DNA from: Bacteroidota bacterium
GTDB lineage: Bacteria > Bacteroidota > Bacteroidia > AKYH767-A > JAHEYN01
Length of the DNA stretch: 64,000 bases
Direction: 5' to 3'
Assembly (NCBI GenBank): GCA_023251555.1
Contig: JAHEYN010000007.1
Location: 1 to 64,000, forward strand
A program made the translations under genes and the position numbers. Shown here piece after piece: positions 26,138 to 34,087 of the stretch (position 1 is its first letter; each line of letters opens with the position of its first letter). The notes under the pieces were generated by a model. It ran no database searches. It was given only the letters and a program-made list of their open reading frames with translations, and had not been told where the DNA came from.

Positions 26138-27244
26138 TCAGAATTTTATCTCATCCCCTTCATTGAGGTTCTGGTATCCTGTGGTGATAAGCCTGTCGCC
26201 GGCAGCAAGGCCTTTCGTTATTTCCGTGAGTCCGTCGCAGGCGTTCCCGGCAGCCACTGCTCTTTTTTGCGCGTAGTTTTTCCCGTTGCGTTCGGCAGCG
26301 ACATAAACGAAATTGCCCGCAGCCGAATACTGTATCATGTTAACAGGGACAACCACAGCAGCGTTGTTTTCGTAGTCCATAATCTTGAGGATGGATATCA
26401 TGTTGGGATAATAACCCCCTCCTTCCAGGGTAATCTCCACGTTGAAAGTCCTGTTGAGCGTGTTAATGGCTCCAGAAACATGCGTGAGAGTTGTTTCCGT
26501 TTCCTTATGCAGATCCGGGAATTCGATTTTTACGCGGTCTCCTTTTTTCACTTTTGCGATATACGACTCTGCCAGTTCCCCTTTAACTTTCAGTTTGGAG
26601 TAATTGACCACTCTCACTGCGGTCATGCCGGGCATTACGGCCTGCCCGGCTTTCACATCAATTTCATCCACCACCCCGCTGATGGGAGATTTTATTTTTG
26701 TCATCTCAAGCTGTTCATTAAGGGTAGCAAGTTTTTTGTCAAGGGATTCGAGGTTGTTCTTTGCCGAGAGATATTGTATTTCCGTTCCTATCTTCTGTTC
26801 CCACAGATTTTTCTGTTTCTGGAAGAGGGTGTTTGCAAAAGTCCTTGCATTCTGAACCTCCTCGATTCCCTGGAGTATGACCTGATTGTCCTGTTCGGCA
26901 AGGACCTGGCCTTTTTTCACTTCTTCCCCGGTGCTCACATTTATTTTACTGATGGTGCCCGGCGCTTTTGGGCTTACGCCTATATTTTCATCTCCGTCCA
27001 CCTTTGCCTGGATTTTAATAAAATGCCTGAACGGCTGCAGGCTAATGGCGGTAAGCAGTACATTTTTTGCCTTGCTGCTGACTGCCGTGGTATCCGAGGC
27101 AGAAATCTCCTTTTCAAGAGACTCTATTTTTACCTGCAGGTCAGCCTGTTGTTTTTTCAGTTTATCAAGCTGTGATTTTTTGTCGCCGGGTGAACATCCC
27201 GCAAGCAGGAGAAGCGAGAGAGGGAGCAAATAATTTGTTTTCAT
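26138..27244 (-). CDS. RND periplasmic adaptor lipoprotein
   Basis: This 368-residue protein has the signal MKTNYLLPLSLLLLAGC, lipobox LAGC. Residues 20-50 form a coiled coil (LDKLKKQQADLQVKIESLEKEI), then the lipoyl half-motif GTISKINVSTGEEVKKGQVLAEQD, a helical hairpin, and its partner SPISGVVDEIDVKAGQAVMPG. The beta-barrel domain follows and the end (RLITTGYQNLNEGDEIKF) is the usual membrane-proximal strand. It bridges the RND pump encoded next (42 nt) and the TolC-like channel encoded upstream (28 nt). Confidence 0.93.
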   Translation of the reverse strand: MKTNYLLPLSLLLLAGCSPGDKKSQLDKLKKQQADLQVKIESLEKEISASDTTAVSSKAKNVLLTAISLQPFRHFIKIQAKVDGDENIGVSPKAPGTISKINVSTGEEVKKGQVLAEQDNQVILQGIEEVQNARTFANTLFQKQKNLWEQKIGTEIQYLSAKNNLESLDKKLATLNEQLEMTKIKSPISGVVDEIDVKAGQAVMPGMTAVRVVNYSKLKVKGELAESYIAKVKKGDRVKIEFPDLHKETETTLTHVSGAINTLNRTFNVEITLEGGGYYPNMISILKIMDYENNAAVVVPVNMIQYSAAGNFVYVAAERNGKNYAQKRAVAAGNACDGLTEITKGLAAGDRLITTGYQNLNEGDEIKF

Positions 27245-27272
27245 AAATAGAGATTGTTTTAAGTGAGTTTTT

Positions 27273-28625
27273 TTATTTTATTAGTCCGGACGCTTTTTCG
27301 TAATCCGTTTTGGCTATAAGTGCATCATACAGGGCGCCGTAATAATTAACCTGGGCTTCCTTCAGTGTTGTTTCCGCGGTCATGATTTCAAGGCTGGATC
27401 CTACTCCCTGTTCATATTTGGCTTTGGCCGTATTGTAAATGGTTTCTGCCAGCTCGGTATTTTTTTTCTGTGTGACGAGGGAGGCTGCAGCATTGCGGTA
27501 TCCTGCAAGTGAGGAACGGAGCTCCAGGCTGATGGCCGACTCAAGATTTTTAAGTGAGTTTTTTGTTTTCAGGACATTCAGGGATGCCTGGCGGATACGC
27601 TGGGAGTTCTGCAGCCCGTCGAAAAGAGGAACATTAAGGGTGGCGCCCACGATGCTGAAAGGGTACCATGGCTTTCCCGATTCAAAAATATCCATTGTAT
27701 TCCTCTGTGCCTGGGTGCTTAAGTTTCCGTATGCGACGAGAGTGGGGATGTAATGGAGCCTGTTTCGCCTTGCATCAAGCATATTGAGCCGGAGTTGAGA
27801 TTGCAATAACGAATATTCGACCCGGTTTGAATAATTAAAAGCAGCCGTATCCGCAGGAAGAATTTTATCTAAGGAAGAAATGTTTAATGAGTCGGATAAA
27901 ATAAGGGGCGCATTAAGGTCAAAGCCCATCTGGAATTTCAGGAGTGCTTCGGAAAGTGCGATTAGACGGCCGGTTTTTTCTTTTTCGGTGAGGATATTGT
28001 TGAATGCGAGCTCAATGCGATCAAGGTCGGTCTTTTCCACGAACCCGTTGTCAAACATGACCTTCGTATCGTCTTTCAGTTTCTTAAGCCTGCTGATATT
28101 GGCGTCAAGGAGCTTCATCCGCTCACGGCTTACAAGCACTGTATAATAAGCTTTTGCTACGGCGGCTTTTGTTTCTATGCATGTTCGTTCATAATTTTTC
28201 TCTGACAGTTCGATGAAAGTTTTCGAAGCCTGCAGCCCCACGAGGTAATCGCTGTTGAAAATGAGCTGGCTGGCCTGGATCGCTGCCGTGGCATTATATT
28301 GTGTCCCGAACTTGAGGGGTATGAAAGAACCTTTCGGCCCTCCGAATTTTTCCCCCGGAAGGAGATTGGTTGGCAGCTCTATAAAGTCTTTCACATCAAG
28401 GCTGCTGCCCACCTGGGGAAACCCCATGCCCGCCACTTCGTTTCTTTTTGCCTTTGCAATGTTCCTGTCGAGCCCTGCATTCAGCACGCCGGCGCTGTTT
28501 TTCAGTGCATACTCCTGGGCTTCGGCGAGGGAGAATCTTCCTGCTGCAGAGTTGTTATCCTGGGCATTCAGCAGTTGGGTGGCTGCCATAAACAGGAAAA
28601 GGGGAGAGAAGAATTTTTTTCTCAT
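27273..28625 (-). CDS. TolC-family outer membrane efflux channel
   Basis: This 450-residue protein has a signal peptide ending near LLNAQ. It shows the two-fold structural repeat of TolC proteins: FSLAEAQEYALKNSAGVLNA at the first helical hairpin and a second hairpin starting near FNYSNRVEYSLLQSQLRL, with the closing ANTTLKEAQVNYYGALYDALIAKTDYEKA-type helix. It forms the trimeric duct through the outer membrane. Only one TolC gene is present in an operon with two inner-membrane pumps, so it may be shared; this is inferred. It begins 3 nt before the regulator stop codon on the minus strand. Confidence 0.92.
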   Translation of the reverse strand: MRKKFFSPLFLFMAATQLLNAQDNNSAAGRFSLAEAQEYALKNSAGVLNAGLDRNIAKAKRNEVAGMGFPQVGSSLDVKDFIELPTNLLPGEKFGGPKGSFIPLKFGTQYNATAAIQASQLIFNSDYLVGLQASKTFIELSEKNYERTCIETKAAVAKAYYTVLVSRERMKLLDANISRLKKLKDDTKVMFDNGFVEKTDLDRIELAFNNILTEKEKTGRLIALSEALLKFQMGFDLNAPLILSDSLNISSLDKILPADTAAFNYSNRVEYSLLQSQLRLNMLDARRNRLHYIPTLVAYGNLSTQAQRNTMDIFESGKPWYPFSIVGATLNVPLFDGLQNSQRIRQASLNVLKTKNSLKNLESAISLELRSSLAGYRNAAASLVTQKKNTELAETIYNTAKAKYEQGVGSSLEIMTAETTLKEAQVNYYGALYDALIAKTDYEKASGLIK

Positions 28626-28627
28626 AA

Positions 28628-29254
28628 TCAGATGCTTATTACCGGCAAATCGGATGCCTTTTTATATTTATGAATCATTTTGTATCCTTTCAGCGTGACA
28701 ATCCCATAAAGAAAATGTTCGAGCATCGCCAGTTGTACCTTGTGCAGGTCGCAGTAGTCGGGCGGGAAAATTTCAGGGTCCATGGCCATTTCCACTTCCC
28801 CTATGCGCAGCCTTGCCATCAGGGTGGGATCGAGATTTTTACGGTATAAGCCTTTCCGCACCCCTTTCCTGATATTATTCTCAACCACTTTCAGGATGTT
28901 CTTTTCCTTGAACTCCCTGAACTGGTTCCACGCATGCGGATGGTATTTCCTCAGGTCATAGAACAGGATGGCATTCACCTGGTTGAAAACGCACTTCATG
29001 TATTTCATGGAGAGAAAAATTTCTTCGATAGGGTTCCGGGAAGAAGAAGTTATTTTTAAAAGGTTTTCCCGGTGGCATGCATAGTCTTTCTTGCAGAGAT
29101 TGTTGATGATCTCATCTTTGTCTTTAAAATGCCGGTATATTGTTTTCTTGGACATGCCGAGGTGGGCGGCTATGTCATCCATGGTGACGCTCTTCGCTCC
29201 GTACCTGAAAAAGAGCTCCCTGGCGGCGGGTATTATCAGATCTTTTGTTTTCAA
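28628..29254 (-). CDS. TetR-family transcriptional regulator
   Basis: This 208-residue protein has an N-terminal helix-turn-helix at residues 10-55 with the TetR signature SVTMDDIAAHLGMSKKTIYRHFKDKDEI. The C-terminal part is helical and probably binds a ligand. As first gene of the efflux operon it is expected to repress its own promoter (29274-29304) and be relieved by pump substrates, as is common for TetR-linked efflux. An inverted repeat GGAAAC-N16-GTTTCC at 29283-29310 overlaps that promoter and is the candidate operator. Confidence 0.92.
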   Translation of the reverse strand: MKTKDLIIPAARELFFRYGAKSVTMDDIAAHLGMSKKTIYRHFKDKDEIINNLCKKDYACHRENLLKITSSSRNPIEEIFLSMKYMKCVFNQVNAILFYDLRKYHPHAWNQFREFKEKNILKVVENNIRKGVRKGLYRKNLDPTLMARLRIGEVEMAMDPEIFPPDYCDLHKVQLAMLEHFLYGIVTLKGYKMIHKYKKASDLPVISI

Positions 29255-29273
29255 AGGGGTTTTATTGCCGGCG

Positions 29274-29310
29274 CAAAACTATGGAAACAATTTTTATTTC
29301 CAAAGTTTCC
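29274..29310 (-). promoter_or_regulatory. Efflux operon promoter with overlapping candidate TetR operator
   Basis: Minus strand carries TTTG (29304-29301), a 19-nt spacer and TAGTTTTG (29281-29274): both consensus boxes of a Bacteroidota promoter, 19 nt upstream of the TetR ATG. An inverted repeat, GGAAAC at 29283-29288 and GTTTCC at 29305-29310, spans the spacer and -33 box, so a bound dimer would block the polymerase. Confidence 0.7.
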
Positions 29311-29320
29311 GTGATAATTT

Positions 29321-29481
29321 TTCATTCCGCCTCCGCGTTCCGCTACGGCGGACAAGAAGGTCTTGGGTTAATTCCCCGCAGCTTGCTGCGCAATGATGAT
29401 CAAATTCCCTTAAGATACCTCGCTGCTTGTGGCGAGGTAGTTCATTCCGCCTCCGCGTTCCGCTACGGCGGACAAGCAGGA
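29321..29481. repeat. Extragenic palindromic repeat, one full and one partial copy
   Basis: The full unit (29321-29440) has three hairpin modules: TCCGCC...GGCGGA, CCCCGCAGC-TTGCTGCG, and TACCTCGC...GCGAGGTA, linked by fixed single-stranded spacers such as ATGATGATCAAATTCCC. A second copy of only the first module follows at 29441-29481. The same unit occurs at 31504-31629. Confidence 0.9.
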
Positions 29482-29556
29482 CTCTCCGTCAGATGTTTTT
29501 CTGTCCGGAATTTACGTATCTTTTCACTCACGTAATATCTGTCCGGCGTGGTGTCC

Positions 29557-30621
29557 ATGAGCGAAGAAAATCAGCATATTCCCGTACACGGCAGAGGAGC
29601 AGGCCTCAATACAGCCAACCCTTTCAGCAGGTATGCATATACCGCGGAGCACCTTGAGGGGATTGATGAGCCGCTTCTTTCAAATACCGCCACCCGTTTT
29701 TTCAATGAGCATGCAAGGCATATTGTCAATAAGGTAGAGAGCCCGGATACCCATATGGGGTATTCCATGAATCCTTACCAGGGCTGTGAGCACGGATGCA
29801 TTTATTGTTATGCAAGAAACAGCCATCACTACTGGGGATTCAGTGCTGGTCTGGATTTTGAGAGGAATATAGTTGTAAAGCATAATGCCCCGGCCCTGCT
29901 TGAAAAGCAGTTTCTTGACAGGAAATGGGAACCGGCTCCCATCCTGCTTTCCGGCAATACCGACTGCTACCAGCCTGTTGAGAGGAAGCTGGAAATCACC
30001 AGAAAGCTTCTTGCTGTTTGCCTGAAGTACAGGAACCCTGTCAGCATTATCACAAAGAACAGCCTGATTCTCCGGGACATTGATATCCTCTCTGATCTGG
30101 CAAAACAAAACCTTGTTCACGTGATGATTACTGTCACCACGCTTAAAGAGGAACTCCGCCTGAAGATGGAACCCCGTACAGTAACGGGCAGGAACCGGCT
30201 CCGGGTGATAGGGGCTCTTACGAAAGCATCAGTACCTGTTGGCGTAATGACGGCCCCGCTTATTCCGGGGCTTAACAGTGAAGAGATGCCAGGCATCATA
30301 CGCAATGCTGCGGATCATGGAGCTTCCACTGCAGGCTATACCATCGTACGGCTCAACGGGTCCGTAGGTGATATTTTCCGAGAATGGTTGTATAAAAACT
30401 TCCCTGATGCAGCGGAGAAAGTTATGAATCAGGTAGCAGAATGCCATGGCGGAAAGATAAACGACAGCCGCTTTGGAACAAGGATGAAAGGTGAAGGACT
30501 TTTCGCAGAGGCTTTGCGTCAGGTGTTTAAAATTGCAGTGAAAAAATATATGAAACCTTCCGGCTTTGAGTTTAATCTTTCTGCATTTACACGCGAACCG
30601 CAACAGTACAGCCTGTTCTGA
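29557..30621 (+). CDS. PA0069-type radical SAM protein (SplB-related)
   Basis: It has 354 residues from the ATG at 29557 (a GTG 9 nt upstream is also in frame). The [4Fe-4S] cluster motif C77-x3-C81-x2-C84 lies in YQGCEHGCIYCYARN, the radical SAM signature. The segments GAGLNTANPF near the start, SGNTDCYQPVER, RLKMEPRTVTGRNRL-type text in the middle and RLNGSVGDIF near 265 fit the PA0069/Rv2578c family, which is related to spore photoproduct lyase but whose substrate is unknown. The closing SAFTREPQQYSLF is typical of the family. It is convergent with the prenyltransferase gene (7-nt gap). The radical SAM call is certain; the reaction is not. Confidence 0.93.
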   Translation: MSEENQHIPVHGRGAGLNTANPFSRYAYTAEHLEGIDEPLLSNTATRFFNEHARHIVNKVESPDTHMGYSMNPYQGCEHGCIYCYARNSHHYWGFSAGLDFERNIVVKHNAPALLEKQFLDRKWEPAPILLSGNTDCYQPVERKLEITRKLLAVCLKYRNPVSIITKNSLILRDIDILSDLAKQNLVHVMITVTTLKEELRLKMEPRTVTGRNRLRVIGALTKASVPVGVMTAPLIPGLNSEEMPGIIRNAADHGASTAGYTIVRLNGSVGDIFREWLYKNFPDAAEKVMNQVAECHGGKINDSRFGTRMKGEGLFAEALRQVFKIAVKKYMKPSGFEFNLSAFTREPQQYSLF

Positions 30622-30628
30622 AGGGTTG

Positions 30629-31492
30629 TTATTTCGAAAAGAAATCCAGGCAGAAAAAAATGAAGAAGAGGATGCTCGCCAGTCCGTTGGTGGTGAAGAA
30701 AGCAAGGTTTACCCTGCGCAGGTCTCCCGGCTTTACAAGTGTTTGCTGGTATATGAGTAATCCTGTGAAGCAGGCGGCACCTGTCCAGTAATACAGCCCG
30801 AAATGCCCATATAATCCTGCTATTACGAGTAGTCCTGCAGAGAAGAAATGACAAATTCTTGACAGTGCCAGGGCTTTGTTTTTTCCTAAGAGGGCAGGAA
30901 GTGATTTCAGCCGGAGTTGCTTATCGAAGGCTTCATCCTGCATGGCATAAATGATGTCGAAGCCCCCTACCCAGAAAAGAACCAGCAGGGAGAATAACAC
31001 CGGGAGCCATGCAAAAGCTCCGGTTACGGCAATATAGGCTCCTGCGGGAGCAAGCGAGAGTCCAAGCCCGAGGACGAAATGGCAGAGTACGGTGAATCGC
31101 TTGGTGTAACTGTATCCGAGGATGACAACGAGGGCTGCCGGGGACAGGAAAAAACAAAGAGAGTTGATTAGTGCAGCCGCTCCCATAAACAGCAGTGAAC
31201 AGCAGATAGTGAACAGCAGAGCAGAGCGCGGGGATATCACGCCTGCAGGTATCTCCCGCATAGAGGTACGTACGTTCAGCTTGTCGATGTCCCTGTCCAG
31301 GAAACGGTTGAATGCCATTGCTGCGCTTCGTGCAGATACCATACAGACCAGCACCATGAGCAAGGTTTTCCAGGGGAAAGAATTTCCCTCCCGGGCTGAT
31401 ACCCCCATCAGGAAGCCGGCAAGGGCAAAAGGAAGGGCAAAAACAGTGTGACTGAATTTTACGAGGGAGAAATATTTTCCGATGCGGGCCAT
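30629..31492 (-). CDS. mqnP: UbiA-family prenyltransferase, probably MqnP
   Basis: This 287-residue protein has about eight to nine membrane helices. First Asp-rich motif: NRFLDRDIDKLNVRT (about residues 62-76); second: FDIIYAMQDEAFDKQLRLKSLP (about 187-208). These bind Mg-diphosphate in UbiA enzymes. The AFNRxLDRDID form with the closing R-T-x-x-R-E-I-P is found in 4-hydroxybenzoate-type and MqnP prenyltransferases rather than MenA. With mqnA elsewhere in the window, MqnP of the futalosine pathway is the best guess: it would attach the polyprenyl tail to dihydroxynaphthoate in the inner membrane. UbiA for ubiquinone is unlikely in Bacteroidota, which use menaquinone. Confidence 0.8.
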   Translation of the reverse strand: MARIGKYFSLVKFSHTVFALPFALAGFLMGVSAREGNSFPWKTLLMVLVCMVSARSAAMAFNRFLDRDIDKLNVRTSMREIPAGVISPRSALLFTICCSLLFMGAAALINSLCFFLSPAALVVILGYSYTKRFTVLCHFVLGLGLSLAPAGAYIAVTGAFAWLPVLFSLLVLFWVGGFDIIYAMQDEAFDKQLRLKSLPALLGKNKALALSRICHFFSAGLLVIAGLYGHFGLYYWTGAACFTGLLIYQQTLVKPGDLRRVNLAFFTTNGLASILFFIFFCLDFFSK

Positions 31493-31503
31493 GAGAAATG
31501 GAT

Positions 31504-31629
31504 TTAATCCGCCTCCGCGTTCCGCTCCGGCGGACGGGAAGGTCTTGGGTTAATTCCCCGCAGCCTGCTGCGGCAATGATGATCAAATTCCCTTAAGATG
31601 CCTCGCTGCTTGCGGCGAGGCAGTTCATT
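31504..31629. repeat. Extragenic palindromic repeat, full copy
   Basis: It has the same three-hairpin unit as 29321-29440. In the third hairpin the pair A29417-T29438 is replaced by G31600-C31621, so the stem is kept. It lies just upstream of the prenyltransferase start. Confidence 0.9.
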
Positions 31630-31630
31630 A

Positions 31631-31660
31631 GAAACCCCTGCAGTACAGTGCAGGGGTTTC
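31631..31660. terminator. Strong hairpin after the subtilase gene
   Basis: A perfect 12-bp stem (GAAACCCCTGCA / TGCAGGGGTTTC) with a 6-nt loop lies 26 nt past the subtilase stop. It is symmetric and lacks a T-run in either direction, so it may act as a bidirectional block or an RNA-stabilising end. Confidence 0.65.
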
Positions 31661-31686
31661 ACGCCGAATGTTATTTTGCGGGGAAC

Positions 31687-33858
31687 TTATTCAACAAGCA
31701 TCCTGCGGGTTTTTATTGTTTTTCCGTCCACTATGATGCTGTAAAAGTAAACTCCCGCCTCCAGTTTCGCGGAAGAGAAGCTGATGGCGCCGTTCTTTTC
31801 GTTAACGGGAATTGTTGCAACCGTTTTCCCGATGATGTCATACACCACCATATTTGCTTTCGAATAATTTCCGGAGCGCGAAAGGTCGCAATATATAGTA
31901 GTGTGGCCTGAGAACGGGTTGGGGTAGTTAGCCAGGAGCAGGCTTTGGGCACCCGTTTCATCTGTCCCTGTGGGGCATCCGGCAACGAGTGTATAGGCAT
32001 CTACTTTTCCGTATCCCCATGCATTATTGGGCGTGGTGCCCGTGTAGTTGTCTGTAATAGGACACGCAAAGAGTGCAGTTCTCACATCTGAAACAGAAGC
32101 ATTGGGATAGCGCTGCAGGTAAAGTGCTGCGCATCCTGCCACGACCGGCGAGGCGCTTGAAGTACCTCCGTCGAGGATATGAAGTCCGCCTGCTCCAACG
32201 CCGTGTGGATAATTGGAAATATAGAAAGGCATGTCCGTGAGTACTCCGCAGGAAAGTGTCCAGTCGCCGGGGGCTGCAATCTCCGGCTTAATCCTTCCGT
32301 CGCGTGTGGGGCCCTTGCTTGAAGCAATTGAAAGGTCTCCAAGAACCATTCCCGTTGTATCATGCTCCACCCCGATAACGGAAGAATAGGAGATCCTGTT
32401 GTTATAGTTCGCCACGGTGATGGTGTTTGGGGCACACTGGAAACTGCTTACGATAGTCTGGTTTTTATCGGGCATTACATACCTCTTTATTGCCGGGAAC
32501 TGGGTAGTGTCAGGCAGGTTGCCGGAAATAAGTTCAAATGCCCAGAGGTCAAATTTTCCGCTTCCCTTGGTGATCAGCCTCCAGTTGTAGGCAGTGGAAT
32601 CCGGATTGATAATGATGGTCATGGCATACCTTCCTTCGGCATAGCCTGCAGTGTATGTAAGCTGGGCAAACCTGCTGCTGCCGGCGTACAGGGAATCATA
32701 TTTGAACACTCCAAGGAAGGGAGTAAGCGTTTTAAACGGCGTCTGGCTCATGGGCATGTAGGAGGGAGTTACCTGGTCGGCACCGATTGCAAATTGTACA
32801 TTTTCGAAACTGCCTGTGTCACCCCACATCTGGAGGAAAATCTGCCCGGTGCTGTTCACCCAGGTGAAGAGAGAATCCGAAGTGACGGTGTATCCGAGGT
32901 GGTAGGGGATGTGCCCCGCGTTACCTGCCGCCGCCACCAGTACCTGTCCGTTCCTGTTTGCAATGAGGTCGTTGATTCTTATGGCCTGCTGGTCGCGCCC
33001 ATCATGAGATCCGTAATAATCCCCGACGCTGGCATTGATAACGCAGGGTTTGCCCATGGCAGCCGCTTTGTCAAAGATATACTCAACGGCATCTCCCACG
33101 GATGAGAGCCAGTTCTGGGAGTCAAAGTTCAGTTCTACGGAAATAATATCTGCATTGGGAGCTGAGCCTTTATAGTTGTTGAGGGCAAGGCCGTTTCCTG
33201 CTGCGATACCGCTCACGTGGTTGCCATGCCCGAGGTAGAAGCTGGAGCTTTTTACTTTATTGTCACTGTTGATGAGGCTGTCAATCTGGGTGCTGTCCCA
33301 TTCCTGGCCATACCCATATTGCTGCGGGGAATTTGCCGAATCAGGCAGGTTGTGGCTCCACCAGTATTTGATGCGGGTCTTCCCGAACTCATCCCGGAAG
33401 TCGGGGTGGAAATAATCAATACCCCCGTCGATCACACCAATCACTATGCCTGTGCCATCGTAACCCTGGGGGAGAGGGGGAAAGCCCATCTGCACAATGT
33501 TGGCCCTGCTGTTAACGGCAGCCCTGTCGTTTAGAGGTTTTACGTGAGAGCAGTTCTCCTCTATTCTCTGTACAAAGGGGCTTCCGGCAAGAGTTGAGAT
33601 TTTACTCAGGGGAAGATGGAGCACGGCAATATCGGCGATAGAGGATATGTTTTTCCCGCCCAGGCTTTCGGTAAGGCTTTGAATCTGTGCAACATCTCCT
33701 TTCACGAGAAGCGAAATGATGCGGTCGGATTTTGTCTCGCCCCTGTTATATTTTTCAATTTCGTTTGCCACGAAGAAATTCATCTTAAGGTATTGCTGAG
33801 CAATGCTTAAGCAGCTTCCGGTCAGCAAAAGGGAAAGAGAGAGGATAATTTTTTTCAT
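31687..33858 (-). CDS. T9SS-exported subtilisin-like (S8) serine peptidase
   Basis: This 723-residue protein has a signal peptide ending near CLSIAQQ (residue 21). An inhibitor-like propeptide region covers about 25-105. The S8 catalytic triad is D144 (IGVIDGGIDYFHPDF), H211 (GHGNHVSGIAAGN) and S567 (DGGTSSASPVVAG); the oxyanion Asn is in CVINASVGD at 275. A large insert between about 320 and 480 is beta-rich. The C-terminus is a T9SS sorting domain (LANYPNPFSGHT, VYDIIGKTVA, GVYFYSI). It probably digests protein outside the cell. It has a clear promoter (33884-33916). Family and export route are firm; substrate and calcium use are unknown. Confidence 0.95.
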   Translation of the reverse strand: MKKIILSLSLLLTGSCLSIAQQYLKMNFFVANEIEKYNRGETKSDRIISLLVKGDVAQIQSLTESLGGKNISSIADIAVLHLPLSKISTLAGSPFVQRIEENCSHVKPLNDRAAVNSRANIVQMGFPPLPQGYDGTGIVIGVIDGGIDYFHPDFRDEFGKTRIKYWWSHNLPDSANSPQQYGYGQEWDSTQIDSLINSDNKVKSSSFYLGHGNHVSGIAAGNGLALNNYKGSAPNADIISVELNFDSQNWLSSVGDAVEYIFDKAAAMGKPCVINASVGDYYGSHDGRDQQAIRINDLIANRNGQVLVAAAGNAGHIPYHLGYTVTSDSLFTWVNSTGQIFLQMWGDTGSFENVQFAIGADQVTPSYMPMSQTPFKTLTPFLGVFKYDSLYAGSSRFAQLTYTAGYAEGRYAMTIIINPDSTAYNWRLITKGSGKFDLWAFELISGNLPDTTQFPAIKRYVMPDKNQTIVSSFQCAPNTITVANYNNRISYSSVIGVEHDTTGMVLGDLSIASSKGPTRDGRIKPEIAAPGDWTLSCGVLTDMPFYISNYPHGVGAGGLHILDGGTSSASPVVAGCAALYLQRYPNASVSDVRTALFACPITDNYTGTTPNNAWGYGKVDAYTLVAGCPTGTDETGAQSLLLANYPNPFSGHTTIYCDLSRSGNYSKANMVVYDIIGKTVATIPVNEKNGAISFSSAKLEAGVYFYSIIVDGKTIKTRRMLVE

Positions 33859-33883
33859 TGGATAAAGGGTTGTTGTTATTTAA

Positions 33884-33916
33884 CAAAGATAACTCATTGA
33901 CGGGTTAATAAGCAAA
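33884..33916 (-). promoter_or_regulatory. Subtilase promoter
   Basis: Minus strand has TTTG (33916-33913), a 21-nt spacer and TATCTTTG (33891-33884): both consensus boxes, 25 nt before the ATG at 33858. Confidence 0.75.
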
Positions 33917-34087
33917 TAGCGGTTGATTCTGTTTCCCACCGCTCATAATTTACTGGCTACTAAATTATTTTTTAAATTTAGTACAGTCAATTAGGGGGGG
34001 GTAGTACACTTTTTGTTGTGCGCATCCTCTACTTTTTGTCCGAGGCGATTCACTCCAATGTCAGGATGAATATTTGTTAGATGCGAT

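Noticed and set aside
26135-27175. Plus-strand ORF of 346 codons
   Set aside because: It mirrors the adaptor gene on the other strand; no signal, domain or neighbour supports it.
31631-31660. Classic intrinsic terminator
   Set aside because: The 12-bp hairpin is strong, but no T-run follows in either direction; listed as terminator-like with reduced confidence.
32362-33105. Plus-strand ORF of 247 codons inside the subtilase gene
   Set aside because: Antisense to the catalytic domain; no recognisable protein features.
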